Shown here in pieces: positions 1 through 11,579 of a DNA stretch of 64,000 nucleotides. The notes below the pieces were generated by a model. The model saw nothing but the letters and a program-made list of their open reading frames with translations, was not told where the DNA came from and searched no databases. The position numbers and the translations under genes are program-made. This DNA is from Vicia villosa (lineage: Eukaryota > Streptophyta > Magnoliopsida > Fabales > Fabaceae), in contig NW_026705184.1 in the NCBI RefSeq assembly GCF_029867415.1, positions 248,001 to 312,000 on the forward strand, in the 5' to 3' direction. The number at the start of each line of letters is the position of its first letter. The first letter of the stretch is position 1.

Positions 1-2314
1 TGATGATGTACAGGCATTGTTTCAAATCCCCAAACACTGGAGATATAAGGAAGTTAATCCCTTGTCAACCCCTTTGAGCCTTGAAGTAGGAGTTTCTTTT
101 CATATGAAAAACCCTCATATTTAGCCCAGGGGCAGGGTAGTGTTCAGTTAACCTGGTTGAGCATTCAAAATTCATCAGGAGCACGCATATAAGGATGCAA
201 CAATGGTTATCCTTCAGAAGGTTGAGGAAAAGTCGAGACCGCAATGGTCATCTCTCGCGCAATAAGAGGTCAAATATGACGATACAACAACGACTATCCC
301 TCGTCGACCAAGAAATGAGGCAGTCACAATCTTTCCAACAAATCAAAGACATCTCAGGATCATACGACTTGCTCAAAAAAAAAAAGAACGCATTAAAAAA
401 AAAGAAAAGAAAGCCCGCTAAGTCAATAACTTGAAGATATGTGACTTAGGCAAAATTAGGGCATCCCGCTGGACTTCAAACTCAGAATTCAAAAGAATTT
501 TTCCAGGAAAAAGTGAGGGAAACAAAAAAGATCCTCAACAAAAGGGGAAAACTCGCGTGTATAAATTCAAGATCAGACACCAAAGAATAAAAGGTAAGTG
601 ACTGCCATGACCAAACACCTCATCAACTCCTCAATCGTACGTCTCAAGCTCCTCTTGAAGGAGGAATGCTCACGTCAAGTTAACTGAACTTAGGTTGGAG
701 AACATCACGAAGGGGGTGGGCACCAATAAAATTTTGAGCCTAAAAAATCTTTTTTTCTAAAACCGTGAACCTGGCCACGTTACAACCCTCAAAAGTCCTA
801 ATTGAAGCAGGGTTAATTCGAAAGCATACTGTAACGAGAATACGGTAAACTGACTCCTAGGAGTTTTGCTAAACGCTTGAGTTGGTATCGCACCACCTTT
901 CACAAAAAAAAAAAAAAAACAACTCGATGTTTTGACATCCTTTCAAAAAATCTCTTTTAAACTTCAAGATAAACATGAACTTTGCATTAGAATTATATTT
1001 CTCATAATAAACATTCTTTACATATGAACAAGTACTTGACACCAGGAAAGCTTCCATCCTGAACTGCAGATGAAAATTTTAATCCTCTCAAGGGACAAGT
1101 TGTCTTCAGAACTCCATTGAGTTCGAGCGAGAGTATCTCAAATACTGATCACCCTCAGGGGCACAAAAAAGGGTTGAATACCCTTTTGTGTAAGAATTCA
1201 TATATTGGGGCAATCAAGTCAAGACTCAAAGACTCTCTCAGAAGTGTTGATCAATCAGGGGAATTCATCCAAGCATAGTCGAAACTACCACCAACTTTGA
1301 CTAATCAGGGGCATTGTTCCCAATTTCATGATACTGGGGCATGTTGCTTATGATAGCACAAATCTTAAAAGTACTTCAGACAGACAAAGATGCTTCAGAA
1401 GTACATCGAAAAGCACAAATATCTCCTGCGCCTAACTCAGTTGGCTAAAGGCTAATGCATACAAGGGGCATGACATGCTATTATCCCATTCATCTGGGGC
1501 AATCAAGTCAAGATTCAAAGAATCTCTCAAAGACGCTAAACAGCCAGAGGGGAAGTGATGAAATACTTGAAGACATAAGGGCAATGGAAAATTTGAAATC
1601 TCCGGGAATCTTCCCCACAGAGTTGTTTTCACAAAACATCCCCACAGAGTAATCCTCGAGGAGTTATATTCAAATATTCTCTTCCCAACAAAGACTTGGT
1701 TCCCCAACAGAGTTTACATCTCCGACACTGCCAGTTCTCCGACACAATTTTCTTCTCCAACAAGGTTTATTCAAACTCACTGTTCCCAGTAAAGTTGGCA
1801 CTCACAGTGGAAACTTGGTCCGTTATCCATCTCTCTTATCCCTAGTCAGGGCACATCAGGATCAAATCACTAAAGCTACTTTCATCCCCAAGCGGTAATA
1901 AAAATCCCCAGCTGGATATCCTCGAATGGAAGACAGGAATTCTCAACACAATCACCTTGTCATCATCTCCAACAACATACAGAGATTTATTTTCTCAACC
2001 AGCAATTGCGATACAAAGTTACCAATATGCTTCGACTATATAGTCCATCCATGCATCATTCACGATACATACATAACATACAGCATTCTCGTTTATTTCG
2101 AGAACCTCATTACACAATACATGCATCATTACAGTGCACAAAACTAATTTTTGCCTTTTCAGGTCATTCACAATCAAAAGAACATTATCATCCAGATACT
2201 GTGCAAAGACGATCGTATCAAATATTCAATCTTAATGCTCATTCAAGACACAAATACAATTATGATGTTTCATTCCGGGTCTTTCTTCAAATTCAGAAAC
2301 AATCAAAGAACTTC

Positions 2315-3110
2315 TCATCCTTTCTAGGAGCCTTTCTAGGTAGTCTTGTCTAAGACGTTTATCATCCTTTCTAGGAACCTCTCTAGGTAGTCTTCTTTAA
2401 GACGTTACTTATCCTTTCTAGGAATCTTTCCAGGTAGTCTTGTTTAAGACACTCCATATCCTTTCTAGGTAGTCTTGTTTAAGACGTTTCATATCCTTTC
2501 TAGGAACCTTTCTAGGTAGTCTTTTGTAAGACATTTATCATCCTTTCTAGGAACCTTTCTAGGTAGTCTTTTCTAAGACGTTTATCATCCTTTCTAGGAA
2601 CCTTTCTAGGTAGTCTTTTCTAAGACGTTTATCATCCTTTCTAGGAACCTTTCTAGGTAGTCTTTTCTAAGACGTTTATCATCCTTTCTAGGAACCTTTC
2701 TAGGTAGTCTTTTCTAAGACGTTTATAATCCTTTCTAGGTAGTCTTTTCCAAGACGTTTCTTATCCTTTCTAGGAACCTTTATAGGTAGTCTTTTTTAAG
2801 ACATATCATATCCTTTCTAGGAGCCTTTTTAGGTAGTCTTGTTTAAGACATATCATATCCTTTATAGGAGCCTTTCTAGGTAGTCTTGTTTCAGACATAT
2901 CATATCCTTTCTAGGAGTCTTTCCAGGTAGTCTTGTTTAAGACGTTTCATATCCTTTCTAGGAGCCCTTCTAGGTAGTCTTGTTTCAGACATATCATATC
3001 CTTTCTAGGAGTCTTTCCAGGTAGTCTTGTTTAAGACGTTTCATATCCTTTCTAGGAGCCCTTCTAGGTAGTTTTCTCTAAGACATATCTCCACCTTTTT
3101 AGGTAATATG
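2315..3110 (+). repeat. 47-bp minisatellite in a retrotransposon tail
   Basis: About 17 diverged tandem copies with a modal period of 47 bp; for example, the phase word at 2581 recurs at 2628. Each unit contains CCTTTCTAGGAACC, TTTCTAGGTAGTCTT and TAAGACGTTT. Some units lack one half-block and are shorter. It lies about 600 bp before the LTR, in the place where Tat/Ogre elements are known to carry tandem arrays. Confidence 0.9.
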
Positions 3111-3480
3111 CTTTAGCATATTTATCCAATCTTTTCTAAGACATCTCTTGCTCTTTCAAGGAGTTTCTCAGTTGATCTTCTACAAGACAGTTCTTCCCGA
3201 GCTTTGTTTAAAGCCTAATTTTCTTTACATCAATCATTGATATACCCTTTCAGGAACCTCTCCAGGTAGTCTTATGTAAGACATTACTTCATGAATTCCT
3301 CCTCCAGATACACTCAATGTATATGATTCAGTCTGAAGAACATCTGCTTTAGACAAACATCTTGTCAAACACCTGAGTGGCATCTTTAACCCCACCTTCG
3401 ACAGCATCCTGTCAATCAAACTAATGGCATCTCTAACCCCATTCAAACCATCAATAGCACTAGTCCCTGCATCAGCAAGG

Positions 3481-3699
3481 GCAAATTTCTGAGTATTCTA
3501 GTGTTCAATCCTCTTCCACCTTCAGAACCCGAGTGGCTAACACGCCAATCTACATCTTCAGGTTTAAGAAAATTGAACAAGGGCAAATAAGGGCAAATTT
3601 CTGGGCATTCTAGTGTTCAATCCTCTTCTACCCTCAGATTCCTACAGGCACACATGCCAATCTACATCTTCAGGTTTAAGAAGATTGAACAGGGGCAGC
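3481..3699 (+). repeat. Tandem duplication of 112 bp ending in a polypurine-like tract
   Basis: Two copies start at 3481 and 3593 (GCAAATTTCTG...), each ending in a GATTGAACA[A/G]GGGCA-type purine run. The second copy abuts the LTR at 3700 and would be the functional polypurine tract for plus-strand priming; the first is a degenerate copy. Confidence 0.75.
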
Positions 3700-6654
3700 T
3701 GTCATACCCCAAAATTTGCCCGCATATATTTTCATATGTTATTTTATTTTCTAATAATTGACATAGCCCAGTCGGTAAGGAAGTAAGGCTTGCAGGTATA
3801 AGGTCACGGGTTCGAATCTCACTTCTAACATTTTTCCCTTTTAACTTTAGTTTTAATTTTTTTTTAGTTTACATTAAAAAATCACAAAAAAAGGGCTTTT
3901 TTATTATTTTAATTTTTAATTTTCGTATTCATTATTTAACTATTTTTTAATTATTAATTTTTCAATTTTTTCGTTTTTTATTCATAAAAATATTCAAAAA
4001 AAAAAATCATAAAATAAAAAAAAAAAGATTTGAAAATTTTCTTTCCCTTTCCTTTTTAGGTAGAAACACTTATTTTTAGAAAAGAATCGTTGTAATTAGT
4101 TAAAATGATTTTGAGTCTTGAATTGAATAATATTTGATTTGTTAGGCCTTAATTATTTTGATTGATTAAATAATTTCATTCTATTTTTAATTAACCTAGT
4201 TTTATGTGTATAAATACCAACATTTTCTACACTATTGAGGACGGAAAAAATCCTAACCTAGCCTCCAAAGTCGTTCTCACGTACAAAATTTCTGTACAAA
4301 CTTTTCATTAACCCTTATACCACCTTCCCTAGCCGATTCTTTCCCACAATTTCCACCTGCAGACCTTTTCCATTCACCACCAACACCTTTACACATATAG
4401 AACCCACACTACCAGTCCTAACTTTTCATTCACTTCACCACAACACCAAACCTTTACAAATTCATCTACAATAAACCTTCCATCAAACTCTTCATTATAA
4501 GCCACATAAATCCATCAACAAAACCATTAGCACGTCCTGTACATATTAACAGTCAGCCCTATCCCCAATCATGTTACATCACCAGGAACACTCAATGAAC
4601 AACAACATCGTACGATTACCTTCAAAGACATAATTTTCACTCAATAACAATAATAGTTTATTTGCTTTTGTTTTCTATAACAGGATAACAACCAAGTTGG
4701 AGCCACTGCAAAGAAGAGGACGAAATTTACAAACACCGCCCTCGAAATACAACTCCGGTTACCACCACGAAGGTCCGACGAAGCCCGCGTCGAATGAGCA
4801 TCGCCATGGCACTCAACAAGTCGACATCATCGACTACATCACCAAGTCACAAACAAAAAAACTGCCGATATCACCTCCGAATAGCCGCCAGTCACCACCG
4901 TCAGAGGACTTTTGATTTTGATGACAAAGAAGAGGTAACACACTTGCTTTTTTCTTTTAATCAATTTTCTAATTTTTAATTATGGATATGTGTGTTGTTA
5001 TGAGTGGTGTTGTTTTACTATATATTGCTTTTATTTATATTTAAATTAGAATGGTTGGTTGGATTTGTTGCCCTTTTTCTAGAGGAAGCTTGTTGCTGTA
5101 TTGTAAAAAAGAGAATCAAATCTCTAGAGTTCTTTTTTTTTTATTCTAATTTTTTATATGTTCTAATTCCTAGTTTAAATGAATTTATTTATTTGTAAAA
5201 AATACAAGAGAAAAATAATGATACGGTACACCACATGTACCCCTTAAAAGAAATAATAGTGATGCTTTGTATATACTGTATTAACTTAATTAAAACTTAC
5301 AACTAATTTTAATTGGTAATTCTAATTGGATTAATCGTTTAATATAAAATGCAAAATATACTAAAACATGTATTTACTTTATTAGATTAGCTATTTAAAT
5401 TACCGGAAATTATTAATGCTTGTTTCTTTTTAGGATTTAATATTTTTGTTAGATATTTTAATTAATTTCTTTGATTACATTTGTTAGTTATTTTTTTTAT
5501 CATCTTTCATGCACCGTTTTCAATATTCGGACTAACATTTTATTGTTTTGCGAGGTACCACTTGAGACCGAGGTCCTCGGGTTTGATGGACAATTATTAT
5601 TTGCAATTTTAATTAATTTCGTACATATTATTTCTTTTAATTTCGGTTCTGGGTTTGTAATAATTTTTATCCCCATTTGGCAAATTGTAATCCCCTCCCC
5701 GAAGCCTTGTAATAGCGTAGGAACTTTACATTCCGCACTTTATTTTCTGTACATATTTAACTGTTAGTAATTAGGGTGTGTGTGGCAAGATAACAATTGA
5801 ACGCTAGCTCACTAACTCAAGATAAATAAATAACCGAATCTAACACACGTGATTGTTGCACACACTCACCTATAGGGTTGCCCCTCTTCTGATGCCTTTC
5901 GATTCAATAGTCAAGTCCCTTCGAGCGTAGGGATACCTTAGCATATGCTGCTTACGATTCAAAATCATCATTGTCCCGCCGATTTAAAGATCATAGTCCC
6001 TTCGATGTCGCCTTTCGGTATAAATGATCTTGTCCCTCGATTAAATGGTGATAGTCCCTTCGATGGCTAAGGTACCCCTACATGTTGCCTTTATGACTAT
6101 TCCCATCTCATAGGACTTCCTACCCTCTTTATGGTATGGATAGTCTCTATGACGATTCGATGACCCTTCGATGACCCACACATCCAATGTATAGGACTAC
6201 CTACCCTCAACTGGTATGGATAGTACTATCGCCCAAGGAAAGCCTTAATGAATAGGAAAGACCTTACGAACTTAGGGTAGGAACTCTTAAGTGCTTGCTC
6301 ACAATTAATTCAAACAAAAACAAATACTTTTCACACCATGTTTTTTAACATTGTCTTTTTAGACATTTTCAAAACAAAAGTGTTTTTCTAAACACACACT
6401 ACTTTTTCAAACAAATCAAACATTTCAAACAAAAGTGAGCTAAGCAACTAAGAGCCCGTAGATAACTACGGATGAAAAGGGTGCTTACACCTTCCCTTTT
6501 CATAACTTACCCCCCGAGCCCGTTTTCTTCAAATAAGGTCTTTTTCTGTACTTTTTACCTTTCCTAACGTTGGACAAAATAAAAGTCGGTGGCGACTCAT
6601 GCTCACCGCAACATTGTTGCTTATAAAATAAAAGTCAGTTCACCGAGTTACACA
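3700..6654 (+). mobile_element. 3' LTR of the Tat/Ogre-like element
   Basis: It starts TGTCATACCCCAAAATTTG directly after the purine tract and ends ...CCGAGTTACACA before unrelated LINE sequence. Length is about 2955 bp. It contains a tRNA-like block near its start, AT-rich U3-like sequence, and a region at 5900-6240 where the word CCCTTCGA recurs. Near the 3' end is AAAAGTCGGTGGCGACTC, a motif familiar from legume gypsy elements. The partner 5' LTR is outside the window, so target duplications cannot be checked; the last few bases of the right boundary are uncertain. ORFs inside it show no known domain. Confidence 0.75.
3761..3822 (+). other. tRNA-like Pol III promoter block inside the LTR
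   Basis: An A-box-like TAGCCCAGTCGG (3764-3775) is followed 33 bases later by a B-box-like GGTTCGAATCT (3809-3819), the arrangement of tRNA genes and tRNA-derived SINEs. No acceptor stem can be formed, so this is not a functional tRNA gene. It may be a SINE head captured by the LTR or an old tRNA-related part of the element. Confidence 0.5.
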
Positions 6655-6660
6655 CCCCCT

Positions 6661-8655
6661 CTTATATTCAAAGATCCTATAAACATAGTGATCCTTTTTT
6701 GATCTCCTTCCTACTAACTTTTCTTGAGATTGCATCATTCTCCATAATTTCTAACTTCTTGACTAAAGCCTCTTCATCTCCATTATTCACCACCCCCAAC
6801 ACTTCCATGGCTTTCCAAATTTTAGATCCAGCTTCACAATCTAAATTTCCCCAAAGCCTACATTTGTTCCTAGTGATTTACCTAAATTCACTATGATTGG
6901 TGAAAGAAATATCTTCACTTCCTCCTAAAGAAATGTCCGGAACAGACTTGGTGGAAAGGACAGAATCTGCTACCAAACCCCATGGAGAAGAAGAACAGCG
7001 TCTCTTAAATATCCTCGATCCGTCAACCTTCGACTCCCTTCATTTGTTTTTGTTTATCGACCTTATCACTTTCTTGTGCAACGACCCTCCTATCTCCGTT
7101 AGATTCTTGAATGCTACTTTCCTTACCTGATGCTTCTTCTTAGTTTTGGCTAGAATAACTGCTTTGTCAAATGATCCTAACATGAAAGGATCAGAATCGA
7201 CCCCCTACCAATAACTTGATCCTTATCTTCCCTCTTCCCTGTTTCCTTGCTAAGAACCACGTTATCGATATCCACTAAAACAGACTGATTCTCCAAACTG
7301 TTCGGCACAAAAGAAGTAGAATCTGAAATCGAACTGCCCCCAGAAACAGTTCCCTTCATAGAAATATAACCCCCCTACACAGAACTAGAAAGACTTTGAC
7401 CAGTATTTGCCAAACGGACAGCGCCAACATCTAATACACCTCCGACTTCCCCTTTCGATACTTCCACCGAACCTCCATTCTCCCCTAGCACCTCCCCAAT
7501 CGTATCTTCCTTATTGAAATATCCATGTATACTGCCAACCATATCTGATTCACCCGTGAGCGAATGCTCTTCCGTTAATTCTTCAGAATCGGTGAAAGAA
7601 CTTGTCGTATCTGTCTCAGATGTAGTGTCAGTAAATTAGGTTAGATATTTACCTGGTTCTGAAACATGTCCTCCCCATTTCTCCCTGATAATTAAATTGT
7701 AGAACTATCCATCGATCTCCACCGTAAAGTTGTTCTACAAATTGAGCTCAAGAGGCACTTCTAACAACATTCTAGCAACGTCAAATCTTATCCCTGTTGC
7801 TGTCGAATCGTCAAACAAATAAACTTGCCTAGAGTACCCGCAAATGGTACAAAAAATTCAGAGTTCCAAGCATGAGGCGGAACCCCAAACACTCTAAGCC
7901 AAACGGTCCTTCCAACGTCAATTTTTTCTTCCTCCCATTTCTTCACTTCTGCAAAGCAATTTCTCCACCATAGTTCTCCTTTTCCAAGCAAATAATCGAT
8001 CACTCCCCCTCTGTTTCTTCTAAAATGCAAACTGAACCTCCTAGAGAAGCTACCTTAATATTGAAGTATCCTTCCATCTCCATCTTTTTCTGCAAACTAC
8101 ATGTTGAACCCGGAATCACGACTTTCCCTACATATGCCTTCCTAAACCTCATTTTAGCCTCTTATGTTGTGGAATGTTTCAATACACACAAAGAAACAGC
8201 CTCCTTCTTAGTAGTTGTATTATTGTTTAAAACCTCTACAAAAGACCTATTCCAATACCTGCCCCCTTGAACCCACAGCCCCTTGTTCTGCCCTATATAT
8301 CCCGTTCAATTGCGCTAAAACCATGGTAAGTTAGCGTGTATTTTCTTACCCATGATTTGAATGTTATCTACTTTAACAGTCAACAACCTTGCATCTTCTG
8401 CATCTTTGAAATGCACAAACCCGAACCGCTTACCGACCTTATTTCTCTTGGGAGCAATGGAAACTTACATCACCTTCCCAACACATCCAAACAACTCAAA
8501 AAGATCTTTAGCTTTTGTTTCCTCAGGAAATTCAAATACATAGACCAAAGTCAATGCCCCAAACTCTTCCTTACTCAGATTGCATCTAAAAGGGTATACA
8601 TCCTAGATTGGGACCCATTACCCGAAATGTTTCTTCTTCACGCATAGTGACCAAA
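6661..8655 (-). pseudogene. LINE (L1-type) ORF1 remnant: RRM plus DUF4283-like domain
   Basis: Read on the minus strand from about 8647, the decayed frame gives an RRM: an RNP2-like LVYVFEF, then KRFGFVHF matching the RNP1 consensus, ending KVDNIQIMGKK. An in-frame stop lies inside the RRM. Further on (8030-7788) is a stretch with GRTVWLRVFGVPPHAWN, typical of the DUF4283-like domain in plant L1 ORF1/gag proteins, which bind the LINE RNA. Several stops and frameshifts make it a pseudogene. ORF2 is absent: the sequence ends where the LTR at 6654 begins, so the gypsy element probably inserted into the LINE. Confidence 0.75.
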
Positions 8656-8799
8656 ACACCCAAACCAAAAAACCCTCTTAAACAAATCGAGAAAATTCCA
8701 AAACAAACAGAAAGCCCAGAAGAAAAGCTGATAAAACTTAAACCCAAAGACCCCACAAACACCTCCTCAACAAGGTCCTTGATCCTAAGATCAGGAGTT

Positions 8800-9027
8800 T
8801 AAACCGAAATTGAAGAAGTGGTGAATCCTTAGGTTACCGCCTCCACATAATGTGTGTATCTATCTTCTTCACACTACGTTCTTTACGACATTTATGTCCA
8901 ATTTATTTTTTATAATATTTTAGTTTTTATTTGTTGTATTATCCATTTAGGATTGATATGAGGTTGTTGCGTCTGGCTTATAACCCCCTAATTTTTTGTA
9001 CTTTATTTTTTATTTAATAAAAAAATT
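8800..9027 (+). mobile_element. LINE-like 3' end, plus strand
   Basis: Non-coding sequence ending TTTTTTGTACTTTATT, then TTTAATAAAAAA, resembling the 3' tail of plant LINEs. It directly follows the 5' side of the inverted ORF1 remnant. Assignment is by tail appearance only. Confidence 0.4.
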
Positions 9028-9288
9028 AAAATACAATACTCTTAAAGATTATGGTGACAATGTCTCATTGCTAATATATATGAATTAAAATTTACAAACT
9101 AGTGTTTGATATAAAACTTAAAATTATATAGATTATCTCAATAAATATTTACATAAATATTAAGTTAATTAATAATTTTGACAATAAGATGACATATCAA
9201 ATTATTTTAGAATTTAAAAAAAATAACAAGATTATCAAAATAGTACAATTGTTTCAATCCTCTATGAAAATTTAACTTAAAGTTTCGC
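9028..9288. other. AT-rich spacer
   Basis: No ORF, repeat structure or terminal repeats seen. Confidence 0.5.
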
Positions 9289-9525
9289 GTGAGGGACTTA
9301 ACACAAAGTCTTGTAAGAGGGACTCAATTATGTCTCGTTTGAGAGACTTCACCTAAAGTCTCTCCTGAGTGACTCAACTTACAATCTCACATGAGCGACT
9401 CAAATTAATTTCTTGCATGAGGGACTCAACTTAAAGTCTCTCCTAGAGGACTCAACTTAAAGTCTTGCTTGAGGGACTAAACTTAAAGTCTACCCTGAGG
9501 GACTCAACTTAGAGTCTCACTTGTG
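9289..9525 (+). repeat. 26-bp minisatellite
   Basis: About nine diverged units of GAGGGACTCAACTTAAAGTC plus six variable bases. The phase word GGACTCAAC occurs at 9422 and 9448, and GGACT at 9474 and 9500, giving an exact 26-bp period at the right-hand end; copies to the left are more diverged. Confidence 0.85.
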
Positions 9526-9839
9526 AAGTTGCATTTCTCTAATATATTCAGGGGAGAACTCCAATAGGGTTTTGTTGCTTGTCTCATAAGCTTTCGTTTC
9601 GTTTATTATTGTTTATTGAGTCTCCTTCATAATTGCACATCTTTGGATCAAGTTTTGAATCCATTCTTTGTAGTATGCATAATTCAATTGTTTATATTTA
9701 AGTGTGAACATTATGTTTTATGTCAATTTTTTGAGTTAATGGAACAAGAACCATATTTAAGGTTAGTTCATGGTATGTGGAAGAGAAATCTCAAACTATT
9801 TTGAAAAACTTAAAAAAATTGAGATTTATTGTGTGTGAC

Positions 9840-10260
9840 TCGAATCACTCACAATATATTACTCGAATCAAATTAAACAGAGCAGAACGGGAAAATTCTG
9901 GTGTTTGTGACTCGAAATCTTGATTTACACATGATTCAAATTATGCAACACTGTGACTCAAATCATAAGTTTCATATGATTTGAATCACACAAGTCATGT
10001 TAGCCAGTGCCTCATTTGATTGGAATCGCATTTTCTACAGGACTCAAATCACACATTTTTCTCACTTTTTCCAGGTTGGTTCTGACCAATTTGATTCAAA
10101 TCACGCTTTATACATGGCTCGTATCATGAGCCTTCATGACTCGAATCACAGGAAATGGGTAACTTTTCTTTATGTTGATCTTAATCCACTCTAGTTGCTC
10201 ATTTGACTCAAATCACAAATTCTCATGACTCGAATCTAACAATCATTTTCACCTATTTTT
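9840..10260 (+). repeat. Cluster of GACTCGAATCA-type motifs
   Basis: More than ten dispersed near-copies of [GA]A[CT]TC[GA]AATCA occur at irregular 20-60 bp spacing over about 400 bp, in both orientations since the core GATTYGAATC is nearly palindromic. It probably belongs to a retrotransposon LTR or tail; the flank to 10970 has no recognisable coding. Confidence 0.6.
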
Positions 10261-10969
10261 ATTCATAATCTCCATAACATATAAATTCCTTTTGTCATCT
10301 CTTTTTCATTAAGCAATCTCATGACTAAGTGTGATTTTGTGAATTCAGCAACATCCATTTTTGAAAACTGTAAATCTCTTGCAAATAGATTTTATTTCAT
10401 CTTCAATCTCTAGATTGATTTCAAATATTGATCATGGAGATTTGTAATTATTGAGTGAGACGTGTCTTAAAACTAACATTTCTTGAAGGTTTGGTAAAGA
10501 TTTTCTGGAAGTTTGCAAGATTGTGGTTGTTGTGAGTGGTAGTGACAAATTCCAATGAAAAAAAGAGGTTCTTCTATCCAAGTTAACCTTGGTAGTGATG
10601 TGTGAAAGCCTACAAACATAGTAGGAGTTATTCTCAATCTTCGGACAGTTCATTGCTCAAGAAATTAGTGGGATCAAGGGTGATTGCTACACACGAAGAC
10701 ATGGAGAAGATTTGTGAAGCTGGAAGATTCAAGAAGACATTGAGTAAATATTTTGCAGAGATTTTGACATAAAGGTTGTATACAAATTAAGATCCAAATA
10801 GGAAATTTATTTTTCTCAGCATTATTATGGATTAGTTATTATATCATCCTTCCTTCTGAGAAACTTGTTTTCAAGCAAAAATTACTCTGACTATCAACTC
10901 AAACTTTAAGAGCTTGTTTTAGATTGTAGAGAGTATTTTTCACTTTGAAAGCATATCTAAGAAAAGTTT
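10261..10969. other. Probable LTR-derived non-coding sequence
   Basis: No protein similarity was seen in either strand. A TATA-like CATATAAATTCC lies near 10279. It sits between the motif cluster and the copia RT remnant and could be an LTR of that minus-strand element, but no matching second LTR was found. Confidence 0.3.
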
Positions 10970-11500
10970 AAAAAATTGGATGATTATCAACATACAATTC
11001 TTTCTGGATGTAACCATTCAAAGTCCAACTTTCTACATACATTTGGAAGAAAATATAATGCATAAGAAGGCTAGAAACATCCTTATGGCTACTAATCGAA
11101 CTATAGGGACATATGTTTCATCGAAATATATTGCCTTCATATTGATTATAACCATTTGTAACAAGTCTTGTTTTATTTCTCATAACATTTCCAAAAGCAT
11201 CAAACATTTTACAAAAAGATTTACTAAGGTTTTAATCACTTAATTAACTTTGGGAACGAGATGCCAAATGTTGTTTCTTTCAAATTGATTTAACCTTTCT
11301 TGCATATCAAGAGACTAATGCTCATTAGTGAAACAAATTCAGAAGGTTACTTACCTTTATAAGAGTGTGTTGAAATGTAATTACCTTAAAAATATCTCCA
11401 TTAACACTCTGAATGGGATGATCTTTAATGATCATTCATTCTATTGATTCTCTAAGTTGACTTCTACGAATTAACTCTCTCCATTGGGACTTTGTACTTC
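10970..11500 (-). pseudogene. Ty1/copia reverse transcriptase remnant
   Basis: On the minus strand, decayed frames read ERLNQFERNNIWHLVPK, then FGNVMRNKTRLVTNGYNQ and VAIRMFLAF, then a VKS-like and NGYIQ-like stretch. These correspond in order to the N-terminal half of the copia RVT_2 domain, which copies the element RNA. Frameshifts and stops break every frame. The upstream linker of copia polyproteins is also recognisable at 11300-11500. The catalytic YVDD region is not present in the window. Confidence 0.8.
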
Positions 11501-11579
11501 CTCTTGTCTTTGATATTTTTATTTCCCTTCATCATCATCCTATAAGGCTGTTATTTCAAATATACCTGCACACTTAATA

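Larger units (their letters stand above)
1..3699 (+). mobile_element. 3' non-coding part of a Tat/Ogre-like Ty3/gypsy element
   Basis: No convincing protein is encoded here; the small ORFs look like chance. Short words such as GGGGCA recur throughout, and a block starting near 1206 (GGGGCAATCAAGTCAAGACT) is repeated in diverged form near 1496. It runs straight into a minisatellite, a polypurine-like tract and a TG-starting LTR, so it is read as the 3' untranslated tail of an LTR retrotransposon whose coding part lies left of the window. The lineage call rests on the LTR start and tail layout known for Tat/Ogre elements; no coding domain confirms it. Confidence 0.6.

Noticed and set aside
2315..3110. 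CRISPR-like array of spaced repeats
   Set aside because: The repeats are contiguous diverged minisatellite units without unique spacers, in a plant retrotransposon.
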